64,000 nucleotides of DNA from Tetrapyrgos nigripes (GCA_013368315.1 JAACJM010000122.1:62001-126000); one strand, 5' to 3'; counted from the stretch's first letter, positions 12,066 to 26,678 are shown. Notes: generated by a model from the sequence alone, not told the origin. Program-made: numbers and translations.

Positions 12066-14794
12066 GGTGAAGTGTCAGGGATATTGGTCGAAGAAGAGAG
12101 ATGGCGAAGAGATGGCGAAGATGAGACGCGAAAATGGAGGTGGCAGGACGTGATAATGTAGGTTCTAGTCCAAGTCCAAGGCATAGTCGACATCGTGACC
12201 AACACGGTATTTATACCCCCACGACAAAGAACAAAAAGCCCGTCCAAATTCGGAAATATTATTGACATCCATTTGTGAACAATTGTGGGCTTTATTTGCT
12301 ATGCAACCCAATCAACCATTACAGCCTGTTTTCGGCGGGTATTATTTGAGAGATTCCCCGTTGGGAACAGAGCACTTGAGCGATCTGTAGGCGATACGTG
12401 TAGGAAAAGTGCAATCCAAATGCGTCTGATGAAGAAGAGAACGGTGGAGACCGCACATTTACAGTGCTGCTGTGAAGCCCCCATGGTCCCTGAAAAGGTC
12501 CATAGGACGATATAGGTGGTACCGGTATGAAGGGCCCCTCATCCTAATCCGCAGCCGCACGCGTGCAACGTTTGAACGAAACGACGACAACGATGAGCAT
12601 TAGCTGCAGCGAAAGGTAACCCAGAGGACACAGTGGTCTGGTACAATCGCTGGACGTGGTCTGAGAGACACCCAGATCGACACACGACTACCTGCTCACT
12701 GCAGAGACCAGAAGCGACGTCCAGGTACGGTGGACGCTGAGGCCAACATAGACGTGCCGACCTACACAATAAAATGCGGGTTCAGGAGAATGAGAGATGA
12801 TCCGAGCCAGTGATCTTGTTCAATTGCATGTCGGTCTGGAGAGAGAACAATCAGTAACGTCTCCAACCTCCAATGAGAGATACACAGGTCCATAAATACA
12901 CCTTTTTATGAGCTTCTTTTGTGTTACTTTCGGCTTTTCTTCTAGTTACTCTGCTCCTATTTCAAAGAGTCGCTTTGAACAAAGCGCACGGTGACAGCTC
13001 ACACGGGTGGTTCCAAACAGTGTAAGGCGATGCTGAGGGTGTAGAAGAATCCAGACTCCCTTCAGTCCCGTTTTCCAACCAGGAGTATCAGATAGGTAGA
13101 CTTCTCGGTGAGTCGAAATCACGTCAGTCTGAAGAATAAGCAGTCAGAGATCCCCAGCAACCAGCAGCAACAGAGGGAGAATAAGCAACCGTACATACTT
13201 TGTTGTTTCAAGGTTTCCTTCCATAAACATGATCATCCGGAGAATTTTGGAGGCAGTTGCGAGGGCTAGCAGAGTAGAACAGCAAACCGTCCAAGACCGA
13301 GGCGATTAGACCCTGTACTAGACTCCCGATCAAACAGAGTGTTCAAACTCCGAAAGGACTTCGGATCTCGGGAGTCTAGGATCATTCAAAGAACGACGAC
13401 GAGGGCCTACTGCGCGTTATCCAGCCCCTCTACACGCTATACCGTCCTAGCCGACCTGCTTCTCCCTCTCTATTCCCGTTATGTGAAGCATGACTGGGTC
13501 AACATGCCTCATTTGCATGTCCGTGGTCTTTTGGCACGATGCATTGAATAGTACGCGAAATTCGTACCGGATATCTCAAGGCGAAGCATTGCAGTGTTGC
13601 TATGCATTGGCGGTAGAAGAGAAGATTCAGAAGAGGACCCTGGTAAATCTCCTTGTATGTTATCCATTAAGTCCGAAGCTTTTCATTCTGAAGATCCAGA
13701 AGTCTTCGTCCATCTACCCCAGAGTGATATTAACACGCTGCGGTTCCTAAAGTAAATGTCTCATTCTTCGTCTCGTGCTTCTAGTTCGTTGACTTATCCT
13801 TTCCTTTGCGGTCCTGGTGTATCCAGACTAGCTATGAGGTTTCTTCTCAAAGCTTTGGTTGATCCGAACTAGGCCTTCTAATCTCAACGTTCATTAGCGG
13901 TCAACACGGTCAATGAATGGTTGTCGTGTGCCCAGAGCCCGTTGGTGTAACCGAACTGCAGGCTCTTATACCTAAAATTCCCCTGGCATTGTCGGGACAT
14001 CAATACTTTGCATTAGAACCGTGCGTTTTATTGACTCTTTGACTCAACCGCCAGAAAGACTAGCCTGGAAGGTTCCTTGACATGTACACCGAAAGCCTGT
14101 ATCAGCACACGACAGGTACATGTAGATGGTCACATGCGCAAGAAACGGTTGCATCGCCTATGAGGATTTCTATTTCCATTTCGTCCTTCCATGGACCTGA
14201 TTTCATCGGCAAAAAGAAATCATTTGCTGTCCTTTTGTCCAGATTATCTCTCGCCTCTCTCCATCTGATAGTGACTGAGGTCTTACGGACCTTCACGGAC
14301 CCGCACCCACCTTAGCACCTCCTCCCAAGTCAGGACAAATCTCTCAACTACTTCTCGACTGATGCTACCGATGGTCGATTCGATCGTCAATAGATATGAT
14401 CGGTGCGAAGCGAGTTCAATGAGGTCTAATGGTCATAGGTCTATCAAACACACTGTCAACACGTTGTCTACGCGTGTATGCGACATTGTCCAATGGACAT
14501 TTGCTTATATATGTCGTCATCGATAGGCGCATGCCCTTCTAACCTACAACCCGCTTTGAGGAGCTCTTTACCTTCCTCTCCCTTTCACCCACTCCACTCA
14601 ATACGAAAACGACCGCAGGACACGCATAGATACACAAATACCCCTCGTCCTTCAAAACCCTGCTCTCTCATATCCACTTCGTCTCTTTTACGCCTCTACT
14701 TGTTCTCCTGCACATCTATACCACATCCAGGTTTTAACAAGTACTCCCCTCCAAGTCATACTTCATCTTATCCCCAGTATCCATCTATTCCACG
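12066..14794. other. long intergenic region between divergent genes
   Basis: About 2.7 kb between the start of the minus-strand Asn-rich gene and the start of the plus-strand oxygenase-like gene. Only short unsupported ORFs are present. The last ~300 bp (from about 14500) is pyrimidine-rich, as expected for a fungal promoter and 5' leader. I see no tRNA, repeat or transposon signature. Confidence 0.45.
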
Positions 14795-16623
14795 ATGATG
14801 CCAATGCAAGCCATGCCCGTTCTCACACCCATGATGCCCATGTCGCCTGCTCTAGCGGGTCCTCCCCCCAACCTCGTATCCGTCGGTTTCCCAGGTGTCG
14901 CCATGTCCAGTGGCTCCATGATCGGCCATCCATTAAGCCGTGCTCCGAGTCCATCTAGCTTTAGCCGTTCCTCCGACGGTTTACCCTATAAAGGCTCCAG
15001 CAACAACCTTTCCGACTCTTTCCAAATTGAACGAAGCCCTCGATCTTCATCAAGGAATGGACATGGACGAAAACGATCAAGGTCGACGGCAGCGAATGGG
15101 TATCCTGGCCCTCTGAGCAGTACAGATGATGAACTGTTTAGGGAATCGGTTAGCAGAGTGTTGACTGCGAAGAATAGGGTGTCGACTGTTTCTGGGTTGA
15201 TACCTATGGATCCGTCTCATTTGGTGTTGTTCTTTAGGACAAAAGTATGTCTTTACACGTTGTCTTTGGAAATTAATTCCTTCCTTCCTTCCTTTTTTGC
15301 TTCTTCGCTTTCCTTTCAAAGACATTAAACTAACTCAACATTTCATCACTTCTAAATACAGAGCGGTATAACACACTCCCTCGATTTCCCCATCGACGTG
15401 GACTACAATTCTCCCCCAGCACTCGACGTCCTCATCGCCAGCTGCCGACCACATCAAACATCCGACCTCAACGGCTACGGCGACCATGAATCCCTCTTCT
15501 ACCCACCCAACCTTCCACTCACCACCTCTCTCGAAATCGGCAACCACCCCATCCTCGATGCCATCCGCAACTCTCTCTTCCCACTCTTACCAAACGGCCA
15601 CTACCTCACCGTCATGCGCGACAAACTCGAAATCCTCAACGCAGGCGGCAGCATGGGTCCTCAATCCCGTGCATTACGAAACGACGGCCGGGTAGCTACT
15701 ATTAGCGTAACGTTGCCCGTCCGTTTCCGAGGCGGAGCCCTCATTGTCCGTGATGCTGAGGGGAACGAAGAAAAATTCTATGGACGTGGAGGCAAGAACG
15801 GAGATATGGAATGGATGGCTTTTGGTGCTGATTGTGAATATGAGGTTGAGACCGTTCAGAAAGGGTGTAGGATTACCGTACTTTATGGGGTTTATCTCAA
15901 GACGTTTGGGCCGACGGGTGTGACAGATACCGAGCCGCTGATCAGTCCGAGTGATCAGTTTTTGGATTTGTTGAGCCCGGTGTTGAATATGTCGAGAGGG
16001 AGGAAGATTGCGTTTTATGTTGGGAATGATTATGGGGCTCGTCCTTCGGAAGTGGTTGCGGAGACTTTGGTGCCCATGGTGAGTGTTTGGTGTTGTACTC
16101 TTCTCTTAGTCTCATAACTGACTGATACCGATGAAAACAGCTTAAAGGAGGCGACTCCCTCCTCTACCATGCCCTCAAGCTCTACAAACTCGTACCTGAA
16201 CTCCACTGGTCAGCAGGAGGGTACATCTGGCCTGTAGACCGTACCGTCGAGATCGCCGATGAGCAAACCCACGGCGGTAGTCCAGCATCACGTATGGCGG
16301 CTCTTTCCCTTCTCGAACGCGATTCCCAACAACGACGTGGTATGCCGGGCACTCCAGCCGTTAGAGGACCCTTCAGCATTGCTGGTAGTGTTTACTCTGA
16401 TGCTGGGCTTTCTGCTCATGAGGAAGATTTGGCTATTCGGGACTCTTTGAGATTTAGAGTGCAGGAAAGCGGTGCTGTACCTCTTGCAGAGTCGGAGATT
16501 GTTCTTATGACGGATTGGAATTTGCCTACGCAGGTAGTGGGGAAGGAGAGGGTACCCTTTGTCGCTGGAGGAGAGATGGAGAAGTTGGTGGTCAATGCGT
16601 TGATGGTTGTGTTTGTGCCTTGA
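14795..16623 (+). CDS. 2OG-Fe(II)-oxygenase-fold-like protein, probably without metal ligands
   Basis: Three exons in phase (14795-15244, 15362-16078, 16141-16623) encode about 549 residues. The first ~115 residues are Met/Pro/Ser rich and basic (GRKRSRS), likely disordered. The core (about 230-330) has the layout of fungal prolyl-hydroxylase-like 2OG oxygenases: an LEILNAGG strand, a TISVTLPVRFRGGALIVR strand pair, and MAFGADCEYEVETV followed by GCRITVLYGVYL. In active relatives known to me these positions carry an HxD pair and an ADCEHEV histidine. Here the HxD site reads like GPQSRAL and the distal His is Tyr (about residue 310), so iron binding seems lost. It may act as a binding or scaffold protein. 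Its 3' two thirds lie in the tandem duplication, and a broken copy sits at 27914-29093. Confidence 0.6.
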
Positions 16624-17022
16624 TATATATGTGCTAGTCTCGGGCCAGCTTTGCTCTTTCGTTTTTTCTTCTTCAATGGTCTTTCCTCCCCTAATTGTAC
16701 TTGCATGCTCTGGACGATTACTCATGTATAGTACGCCGGTCTTTGTTTCTTCCGCTTACTCTTTGCTATCGTGTGATATATGGTTGATAGTACATAGCTA
16801 CATACCTTGTACAAATAATAGTCCTCGCCAACATCAGTTACAAAAATTCGTAAGCAGTAAAAACAAAGCAGAAAAGTGCAGAAGGGGATATGTATGTATG
16901 AGACAGATAACCCGAGGATAAAACAGTCCTCAAAATTTTCATCCTGTTAGACCGAACGCCAAGCTAGATTTTTGCTTCACAATGAGCATAATATCGTCAT
17001 CTTATGAAGAAGAGGCTTACCA
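16624..17022. other. convergent 3' region
   Basis: About 400 bp between the stop of the oxygenase-like gene and the stop of the minus-strand giant gene, so the two 3' untranslated regions meet here. The equivalent spacer in unit B is 29094-29417. No further gene is seen. Confidence 0.5.
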
Positions 17023-20000
17023 TCATTCAAGAAAATCCTCCTGCACTAGTACCCTTCCACGGACAATCTTCCCAATATGTGTCAAATTATACCCGGAACC
17101 TTTTCGACGAGATCCAAACAGCTCTTTCAGAGCAGGCAACGGGCTGCTCTGAAATGGACACAGAACCCGCATAGCTCTACTTCTATGCTCTGGCTTGACA
17201 AAACCGTCACTTTGATATTCCGCCCTCTCCGAAGCGTCTTGACTTGGTAGATGCAAACCCAGGAACACACAGAGCTCCCTATACGTCTCCCAATCACGCA
17301 AGTACAGTTGGCCAGCGAACAGATTGAGCTGGGTCATCATTCCCCGCTCTGGTGGGGTCCAAGAAGGGGGAAGAGGTGGAATGACATGGAAACGGAGGTT
17401 CTCAAAGGAACACTGCGACTGCGTTACACGAGGAGCATAGAGATGGAGATGTAGACCAGCTGTGTTATTTGCGATGTCTGAGCGCAGTTTGTTAGCTTCG
17501 TAAGGACTGATTATGACCAGAGCAGGTGTAGGATCCACAACTGTAGAGTCCGCTACATATCCTCCCGATACAATCCAGGTCACTGGGCGCATGTAATCAT
17601 CTATGGCGGGCTCCAAACCTTTGATCGTGCGGGCGAAATCTACAGTGCAGAGCAGCCCTGGTGACCATACTCGACGATTAGGTATGAAGGGTACCGGTAG
17701 ATATCTGAAGAGTGGGATAAATGACTTGGATTGGGCACTGGCAGGAATAATGCCATTTTGAAGGAAACGTTCGACTTCAGGGTCTATATGGTGCGTTTCT
17801 GGATGCTTCCTCGGAGGTCGTTGTACCTGACGTTCTACCTCAATCTCGTTGGCTACTTCTCGTTCCTGCTCCTCGTCCACGGTGGTTTGCGACGCGCTCT
17901 GTGCAAGGCTCCATCCCAACTTTTGGCATCGCTCATCCAACTCACGGTATTCTTCTGTTCTGAAGTCTACGTGTTGGAAGGTATTCTCCTTATCACCGAT
18001 GCCATACATCTCCTCCAGAGTCTGAGCCTCGCGCTGCAACCAGGGTGAAAGATCGGAGGAACTCAGTGAAGAATTAAATGTGTCCCATGCCTTCTTCCTC
18101 TCGATGTAATCAATCCCTTGTTTGAGCCAGTGCGGGCCATAGTGCTGGATCTCTGCTATGGTCTCCTCACATGCCCATTTCAACACATCGCAGGATGAGA
18201 CCGGCGCCTGCGCATCCAGACCTGCATTATGGCGGATCTTCTGATCGATGTCAAAAGGCGCAAAGAACGTCACTGATTGTCCATGGCCAAGTTTCCTCAT
18301 GCGCATACAACCTGTAAATGTTGGTCAGGAAATGTCCTTCAAGGACGGTGAGACATTGCTTACCTTGAGCCAACCTATCCTTAGTGACCTTTAGACCCAG
18401 AGTCACTGCCGCTCGGTACTCTCTAGGTAACTTCAGATCTGTTCCTCGGGTATGCGCATCATCAAGGTATATCAGGCATTTGCCCAACTGGCCCTTGAAC
18501 TGGGATGACATTAGGGGTTCGACATTATCCTGACGGTCAATGACCATCAACCGGTCTCCCTCGTCAAAGAATACTGCCGCAGAAACTGATACGTCATCGT
18601 GGAGAAGCAGCCATTTCTTCGCCACCTGCTTGTTGACTAGGTCCAGGATCTGAGCGCCAACATCAAGGAGAACCCGAATTTGTAGAGGCTGGCTGACAAT
18701 GAGCTTCAGAAAGTCTTCAGCAAGTAAGGTCTCATTATCAGGCCCCTTCGCACAGTGGCATTGGTTGTTTTCGGGCTGAAGCAGGTAGCTGAGAACCTGG
18801 GCGTTGGTCGCTTCTTGATTGAGTGGATCGCATTGTGATATCGTCGCAGGCAATAACCAATGGCTGTCTTTCGTGCCGCTGAAACCTGTCGTGACGTATG
18901 TCTTGACTTCGGCGAGGTCCCAGCTGCAGGTCGTCAGCTTCTTTGGAAATTCTTTGGCGTATTTAGGGAAGACTACATGAGAAAGGAAAAAGTTGATGAC
19001 AGAGTGGTTACGAGAAAGATGTGGGATAATGATGTCGAGACGTTGAGCTGGATCCTTCAGGTTCACGCTACTGAGGGTGGGAGGGACATCTGGCGAGGTA
19101 TCTCGAGCCCATTGCGCATACTCTGCTGAAGGGTTGTCGGACTTCATTAGAATTTCGAAGCAGGAGTCTAGTTGGCCTGGTGTCAGTCCACCATAGTAGT
19201 ATGAGAGATATGTCAAGCAAATGGCTACGTCGGGGTGACCAAATTCGGCTCTGAGTGAGGGCACATCCTTTGCCCGATATGGCACGGCCAGAAGAGTCCG
19301 ACGTTGATCTAGGCCATAATCGACACGCCAACGTCGCTGCCTCAGAATATAGGAAAGTATCCCGTGAGCGAACAGACCGCGCAGCAACAAGAGAGCCTTC
19401 CATATAGCTGTCTCTTGACAAGAACGCAGCAAACGGGACAACTGGGACTGGTCTACGTCTCTTCTCCGTATGAAAATATAAGCTTCCCCCTTCACTTCTT
19501 TCGGCAGACGTTCAAAGGCGTAGGACGACAGCCTTCCTTCCTCCATAATATCCTTCATTATGCGAGACAACAGTTCCTCCTCAGCATCTGGTTCCATTAT
19601 CTGTATGATTGGAAACTCCCCGGGTCTTACATCCCAAACATGGACTCCAGAAGGAAAGAGACCTTGGACGTCTTTCGCATGACGAAGCAACAACATAAAT
19701 ATATCCTGTACCATGATCCATCTATTTGGATGATTTTCCAAGAGACATTGCTTGCCGACGGTGTATATGAGTTGGTAGCGGCTATGAAGAATTTCGTCGC
19801 TCTCATCAAGGATATCGCGTGAGTGCTGGCATAACCACCGATGCGAGTCTAGGAGATTCCGACTGACGGTATCAAGCGTCCCAGGCTGTCCGCTGACTAG
19901 ACGGTCCAGACCCATCAAACGGAAGGATAGAACGTGTTCAGGCTGGACTACAAGGACACCACCCTCTCTCATACACTCCTGGTATAAGTCCTGTATCCTC

Positions 20001-23000
20001 TTCGTCAGGTTGATGTCCATCTTCAAGTCGCGGGAGAACGGTATGTAAAATACGCGGCGGTTGGCCAATCCACTGACTCGGTCCACCAAAAGCTGGAACA
20101 TCTGTGGAGAAAGTGCCTTGAGGACGACGACCCGGACGAGCTTATTGCCATCGGAGAGAGAGGTTGCAATCATGGGAATAATGACCGACGATTTTCCTTC
20201 CCCCATATTCAGCTGCAAGACTGAGTTGGCAAAATTGGATGGATTCATCATTTCCCTTGCAACCTGCACTTGTATGTCTCGCGCCAGAAAATTACCGGTG
20301 ATCTATGAAACAAAAAGTCATACGTCAACCTCTCGCCAAGTTATGAATTGAGCTTCTGAGTGCCTCACCTGGATTAAGAGCCAGTCCACATCACTCAATC
20401 CAATCGGTCGGTCATTATGCATCTCTTTCCTCACGCCGTCTGGATCATTGACAGAATGCAGGTATTGTAGACGCATTGATCGCTGATACTGAATAATTGA
20501 TTTCCCGTAATTCTGAATGGAATCCACCCATTCTGGCCTAAGCTGTCCTCGTTGATCAAAGGATAATAGTCGCAGTAGAGTCTGAGGCGTCATGGAAGGC
20601 CATAGCCCAGTGGTAGCGAGAAGACGTTCTACTCCTTCCACACTGGGCAAGAGAACAGAGGTGATGAGGTTGTACGAGTTCTCCATTTCTGTGAGGCATT
20701 TCTCCACATACACTCTAAAAGATTCTCCATCATGAAGTAGAAGACCGGAATTATCGTAGCGCACAGCACTCTGTCGAGATGCTAGAGCTTTTGCACTTTG
20801 GTCCAAGTCTCGACTAAAGCACTGATGTACTGCATCCTGAGGTGAGGCAAGGTGTGATACTAGAGCCTTTAGACCAGCAAAATTTGCGGAGCCTAATCCT
20901 GGCGGTTCTCGAAGTGGTAGAAGTCCTTTCAAGGTAGGTAGAGGGGTATGTGAACGAAGCCGCCGGTCCAAGGGTTCAACCGTATACGCAACAGCAGGGA
21001 CTGACTCGACTGTCATTGTGCGGTCCAAGATTGCCTGTATTGTGTCGATGTGCGTAGTAAGCTCACCGTTTCGCCGGCAGCTTCTGAAGAGTTTGGTTGC
21101 ATCCTGCAAATACCTTGGTAGGAGCAAAGTTACACGAGGGACTGCACTACTGCTAGGTCCAGAGAGAGAGTTCGCTGTCAACGGCCATTGATTTAATAAG
21201 TAACGCGTGACTGCTTCAACCGCAAGTCGACGTTCTTGGTTGTAATCCTTTTGACGCCGTTTCTCGTAATCGTACTCTTCCTCTCTCCATTGCCTAACAA
21301 GATCCACCGATGGGGTGTCTTCCAATGGCTTGCACGACGACTCCAACAATTCTTGGACCTGCTTTCTCGTCGGTTCAATTCCGTCAGATAAGGTATAGGA
21401 AGAGTGTGGAGGGGGTGAGATTCCAGCAAATTGAGTGTTGTGGACGAATTGGACGAGAACAGGAATGAGAGCATGGCAATCAGCCCCTTCTGACGACAGG
21501 TTTGTATAAGCCAGAGCTGACAAGCTGAAGATGAGCTGATAGCGCTTTCGAACTCTGGAGATAGTTGGATCTCGACAGAGGTTATACAAAGTCAGCCAAT
21601 TTTTCGAAAGTAATGCGTCAAGAAACCAATCGCAGGAGTAAGAGAGGGAAGGGCCGCTGGTGGACGAACTAGAATTACGTGGACCCTGAAATGACCCATA
21701 ACGATCGGACCAACGACGTAGAATGTCTATCAACTGGACTCTGGGAGAAGAGATACCGTTGGAGACAGACGACGAAATTTCAAAAATGCGCTTCTCGTCA
21801 AGCAACTCCATATCTCGAGCTTGATAAGAGTAATCCATTGTCGTGTGCCCAGTATCTTCAACTCTGAGACCGCTTTTCGCATAGCAACGGAAGTTCCTAT
21901 AAAGATCGCGCCTCACCAGCCGGTCTGTTTGTCCCTCTGAAGACTCCAGTGAAACACATTCACCTCGGACCTGACTGAGATGTTCACAATACGTCAATAT
22001 GTCCTGGACCGTGAAGAAGAACAAAGGATGTTGAGACAGGACGGGGAGATCATTCCATTCAATCGCCTGCATGATTGTCATCTTTTGGGGATAAAAGGTC
22101 CTTTTAGCAGTAAGAGTTTGGATCCAGTATAGGATTTCCAAGTCCTCAGATTGGACCTTCTGAAATGACAGGGATCGAGCGGAAGTGAGAACCAAAAGCG
22201 ATTCATGAGTGCCGGTCCTGCGGGTCAAAGGGTCCGGTAAACAATGACTGGTCACTGCATGAAGGTAGGCCTTGTAGAAATGACTCCTGAGGCTGCCATC
22301 CCCCTCTAAGCAGCCGATATCGGTCCGAATGGTATATTCATAAAATCGTGCATGTCTGGAAGGCGCGTCTATGGCCGTTTTAACGTGGTGCCCTGAGTCT
22401 TTGATCGAAAAGTGTATACGACCATCAGGGATAAGTACTCGTCGTGGTTGCGATGGAATGGAAGGTTTCAGTACCAGCATGTTTTTGAGCCCTACAAGAG
22501 TACCGATGGATTGGTCCCAATCCACAACCATACCCGGAAAGTTCACGCACTCCAGATCTCCAGCTTCATTTAGATAGAAGGACAAACGAAAACGAGGAAG
22601 GTCGACTTGAAGCTGATTTGCAGTTGTACGCGTAATAGTCAAGTAACGACTGCGCTCCAAAGGCCTGAGCCAATCAGAGATCATTTTGAAAGTAGAGCTG
22701 CGCACGTCGACCAGTGTCAGGTCCGATGGCGAGTTCTCTTGAATAGCAAAACTTTCCCCGTTGCGGACAAATTGCACTTTCCAAATTTTGGAGCAAGCAG
22801 TCCAAAGAGACGTGAGTGGTCTGAACTCGAGTTCATTTCGTTCCAAGTCTAGCCAGTGCACGTTCTCTTGTACTAGCAGCTCTGGAAAATCTCCTGACAG
22901 AACAAGGTGGGGAATCAGCCGAAGGACTCGGTTTTCTTCCAAATGCTTTGCCAAAACTATGAGAACCGTACTTCTCAGCGAAAAGTGGACCTAAAATCAG

Positions 23001-26000
23001 TAGGAGTCATTACTTGAAGTCACCTTGCATCGGGATTGATAACATACCTGGTGGCCGAGTATGGTAGAACGAGTGGCATAATCGAGCCCTGAATCTGAAG
23101 GAATGATGTCGAGTACTCTCTAGAATGTTCAAACTGTTTCAGCTTATGACCTAGCATTAACTCGACTGGGCAAACTCACCGAACCAAAAATTCTGGTAAA
23201 CGTAGAATGCTCCGTAATTGAGGCGGGCAAACGGCTCAATGGCTTTCCGTCAATGAGCATGCGACCTTCCAAGATGTTCAAATGCACAATCTGGGAGCTG
23301 GATTGTCCCTCTGGCTTCGTGGAGGAGTCCACCCATCGTTCATTAGGATACTCTAGAGCTCTCCACGGCACCCCAGGACGAAAAGCAGGCCATATAGCCC
23401 CGATAGCGCAATCTACGCCTTGCCTGTCCCCTTTGATACGGGACAGTAGAAGTTGCTCAACAAAATGTGACAATCTTCGGTCACGAAGATGTAACCGCTG
23501 AAGAGAAAGTGGGAGGGCTTTCCAAGAAGCTGGTGTATCGTCAAATAGCCGAATGGAGCATTCTAAGAAGACAGAAACATCCTCTGAGCTAATCATCAAG
23601 GATTCCAAATGACGTCTGCCTACGTCGTAGGTGCTACGGCAAGCGAATGCCATTTCGCAAATGATGTGCTGTCGCTCAAGAATACGAGTTGAGTCCTGCC
23701 CAATCGGCTGCTCCGATGCAAAGCTCTTCAACCAACCAAACGTCGTTTCACGAGCAGAACGTATCAGAGTATAAATATTCTTCTGAACGTCCTTACTCTC
23801 TGAACCTTCAAGAAGGCGGCAGCATAAGAGAATGATAGAACGCGCTGTAGGTAATTCCATCCAATTCGAACTGATATCGTTCAGGAGCTGAGTAAGCTCT
23901 TCAATGAGACTGCGAGAGAAATGGGGACATAGAAGATCCTCGTGCCATTCCAAAGTATCAGAAGCGGATACGGAACCAATCTGCCATGCTGCTTGCGCTA
24001 GCAATAGGTGCACATCTTCCTTGTAGAAGGTAAGATTACGAGCACGTAGTTCTTTGAGCACGTTAAGCCATTGAAGGCGATGTCCGCAACGAAGACTGCC
24101 AAAGGGGATGAACTCGTGGAGACTGAGCCGATCGTGACAGTCATACTGGTTAGATATAACGGAATTGGGCGTGTACGTTGTGGAATTAAGCGAAAACTGA
24201 AGAGACGAGTAGATCCCTGGCGAGAGCTGAAGAATGCACATAGACGCGATATCGAGGTTGTGGAAAGGATCCGCAGCCCATTTGTTCGTGTTTTTGTCGT
24301 AAAGCTGGTAGTGCAACCCATTGTTGACGATGACATTGTCCTCCGAGACCGCTTTCGAGATCTCGATGTGCGCATATTTCGTGCGTATAAACGAAGCAGT
24401 GTCCGAAGCCAATGTGATACGCCGCTCGTGATTCCCATTCAGTCCTTTCCATCGCTCCAGTCCAACATATGAGTAAACTCTGTCATAAATCTGGGATTGT
24501 ACTTGACGACGCCCAGACTCTTCAGACGACATGCACAAGTCATTGAGAAAGGTGTAGGTGGCTTCCCTCCAACAGTTGAATGCATCGGGGCAATTCAATT
24601 CGAAGACAGATACCATAGCCATGATATTATCCTCGGGCAAAGGCCATTCGTGAACGTAGATTTCGAGTCGGTCGGCACTTCGCTCAAGGGAGCATTTTTC
24701 GCAATAGGAGCTATGAGAACGGCGACGACAACCCCAGCGATCTTCGTACTCATAGTAAGTACACGATAAGCGCCTGGCCTTGCTCACCAGCTCCAAGTAC
24801 TCGGATCTGAGTCTACGGTACTCCTCGCGTTTGGCATCTCGTTGTCTGCCGGCGTCATCTTCAATGGTTTTCTTCAACCTCTGGAGAGTGACAGATTCGT
24901 TGAAAAATCGAACAGCAAAGCTAGAGGTCCCAGCGCTGTCCGTGAAAACAGTTCCTCGGGTAGCATGAGAGTGCCTCTCGCGAATATGACCAAGAAGACG
25001 GATCAACTGCTCGATAAAGGATCTTTTTCGGAGGAGAAGAGGCTGGAAAAGCTCGGTAGGGACCTCGGGGGAGTAGTCGGCTAGGAGAGGATGGACGGCG
25101 ACGACGACTTTGTCCAGTGCGACCCAAAGCTCTAGGAGTGTGAGCATCATGATCGATACATCCTCCTGACTCTCGCCATAATGACCACGGGAAATGCTAA
25201 GGTACACCATGAAGATGTTGAATAAGACACCAGGGGCGTCGCTGTCTGTAAGGTGTTGGGACACCCAGACATTAAGGTTTCCTTGCAGGGAGAGTTCCAG
25301 GTCAGCTAGACCAAGAGACTTGTCCGTGCTCAAGGCATCTTCCAGCGTACTTTTGTCAGAGTAGCGCTCAAAAGCCTGCAGATTCCGTAAAGGACGAGGT
25401 GCCTCATTGGGTATGAATGGTGATGAGGAAGGTGAGGCGTCCTTGTTGTCGAGAACTTTGGTTATAAAGTCACGGGAGTTTTTCAGCGACAAAACGATAT
25501 CACTGCGAGCGTTGGACCGAAGAGCTTCAGGGTTCCAGGGTAAAGGCACAGTCTGAGCCTCTTGGACTTGTTTCCACCGACGAGAACACAAGTCGTGCAT
25601 CTTGGAGGTCACAATGTTTGCCCGTGCAACCAGAGGTCCTGGGATCGAGTCCTGCAGCTTATGCACGCGAGCTGCGATCTTGATGCTCATACAAGAAAGA
25701 AGCTCGCTGTCGCATTTGGCCTGGATCGCCTGTTCCAACGTGTCCAGCATGAAATGAATCATGAAAACTTTGTATTCGGGCAAGTTGGTCTGCAAAGTGA
25801 CGCGAAGAACAATCCAAATCATACTCCGTCTCCAAGGCTTCCCTTTTCCACCCATGAGAACCTCGTCTGCCATTCTCTTGGAAATCCGAGTAACTTGGGC
25901 AGGTTTTCCAATGCCGCGAAGTATACCGGTCAATAACGTGGTGATATAGCGTGGATGGGAGGAATCCTTCTCTTCAACAACGGTGGAACCGGCCTTCTGA

Positions 26001-26630
26001 GTGGTAGCGACAGAATCCAGGACGTCTGAATTCATTTGAGCGAGAAAGGATGAAAACTCCTCGCGGAAGTAGGGGTCATTGAAAGAGGTATTGGGAATAG
26101 AGATCGCGGGACCAGGAAATGTGCGCAGAATTTTCCCTTCACCCTGCATGACGACTTTTCTAGGAGGAGTAACCTCGAAGGACTCTACGACAACCTCTCC
26201 GGATAATCTCCGGACGATAACGCCAGCATTCTGAGCTCTGATGAGAAACGCTCGTACAGCTGTAGACGGGCACGTTAGCATACAGAATGACGACTCTAAA
26301 AGATATACATACATCCTTCACGCATGGTACTAAACGACGCTTTGATGTTGCTGACGGACAGACTCTCGGACTGTTGGGACTTCGAGATTGCCCCCAGCAT
26401 AGCTTCCAGCTCAAACCAACTCTGATCCCCTTGAAAATCTAGATGAATACGATAACTTCAAGCTGAATCGGGTCAGACTCACCAGATCGACCTCGCTCCT
26501 GCACAAAACCCTTGAAAGACGTCAAGACGTTTTCACATAGAAAATGTTCGTTCTCTATAGTGTAATCGTCTTTCTGAGGGAGTTTTGGAGGCAAGAAAAC
26601 GTGGTGGATGATGTACTCCAGCTCAGACAT
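17023..26630 (-). CDS. giant DUF6606/DUF3638/DUF3645 protein, copy A
   Basis: Seven exons join in phase (26630-26483, 26429-26313, 26259-23180, 23119-23048, 22990-20369, 20302-18364, 18311-17023) to about 3,088 residues. The N-terminus (YIIHHVFLPPKLPQ) is the DUF6606 signature. Residues about 2046-2052 read MGEGKSS, a P-loop of the DUF3638 region; ILDESDEI follows at about 2177-2184, LLAVPYRAKDVPS and HPDVA mark DUF3645 (about 2352-2373), TRGTDLKL lies at about 2631 and QGCMRMRKLGHGQS at about 2659-2672. Fungal members are often labelled ubiquitin hydrolase-like, but I see no clear protease triad. The motif order instead suggests a SecA/SF2-type ATPase. The start was chosen as the Met before the DUF6606 motif, shared with copy B. 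One extra T near the 3' end, relative to copy B, moves the stop to 17023 and changes the last residues. Confidence 0.88.
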
Positions 26631-26678
26631 GACGGGGAGGTCAAAGAGTGGATGAGAGCTGCTATGGGACTTCGAATA

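Noticed and set aside
14478..14798. 106-codon ORF upstream of the oxygenase-like gene
   Set aside because: It overlaps the start codon in another frame and is Pro/Ser-rich leader sequence; probably 5' untranslated region.
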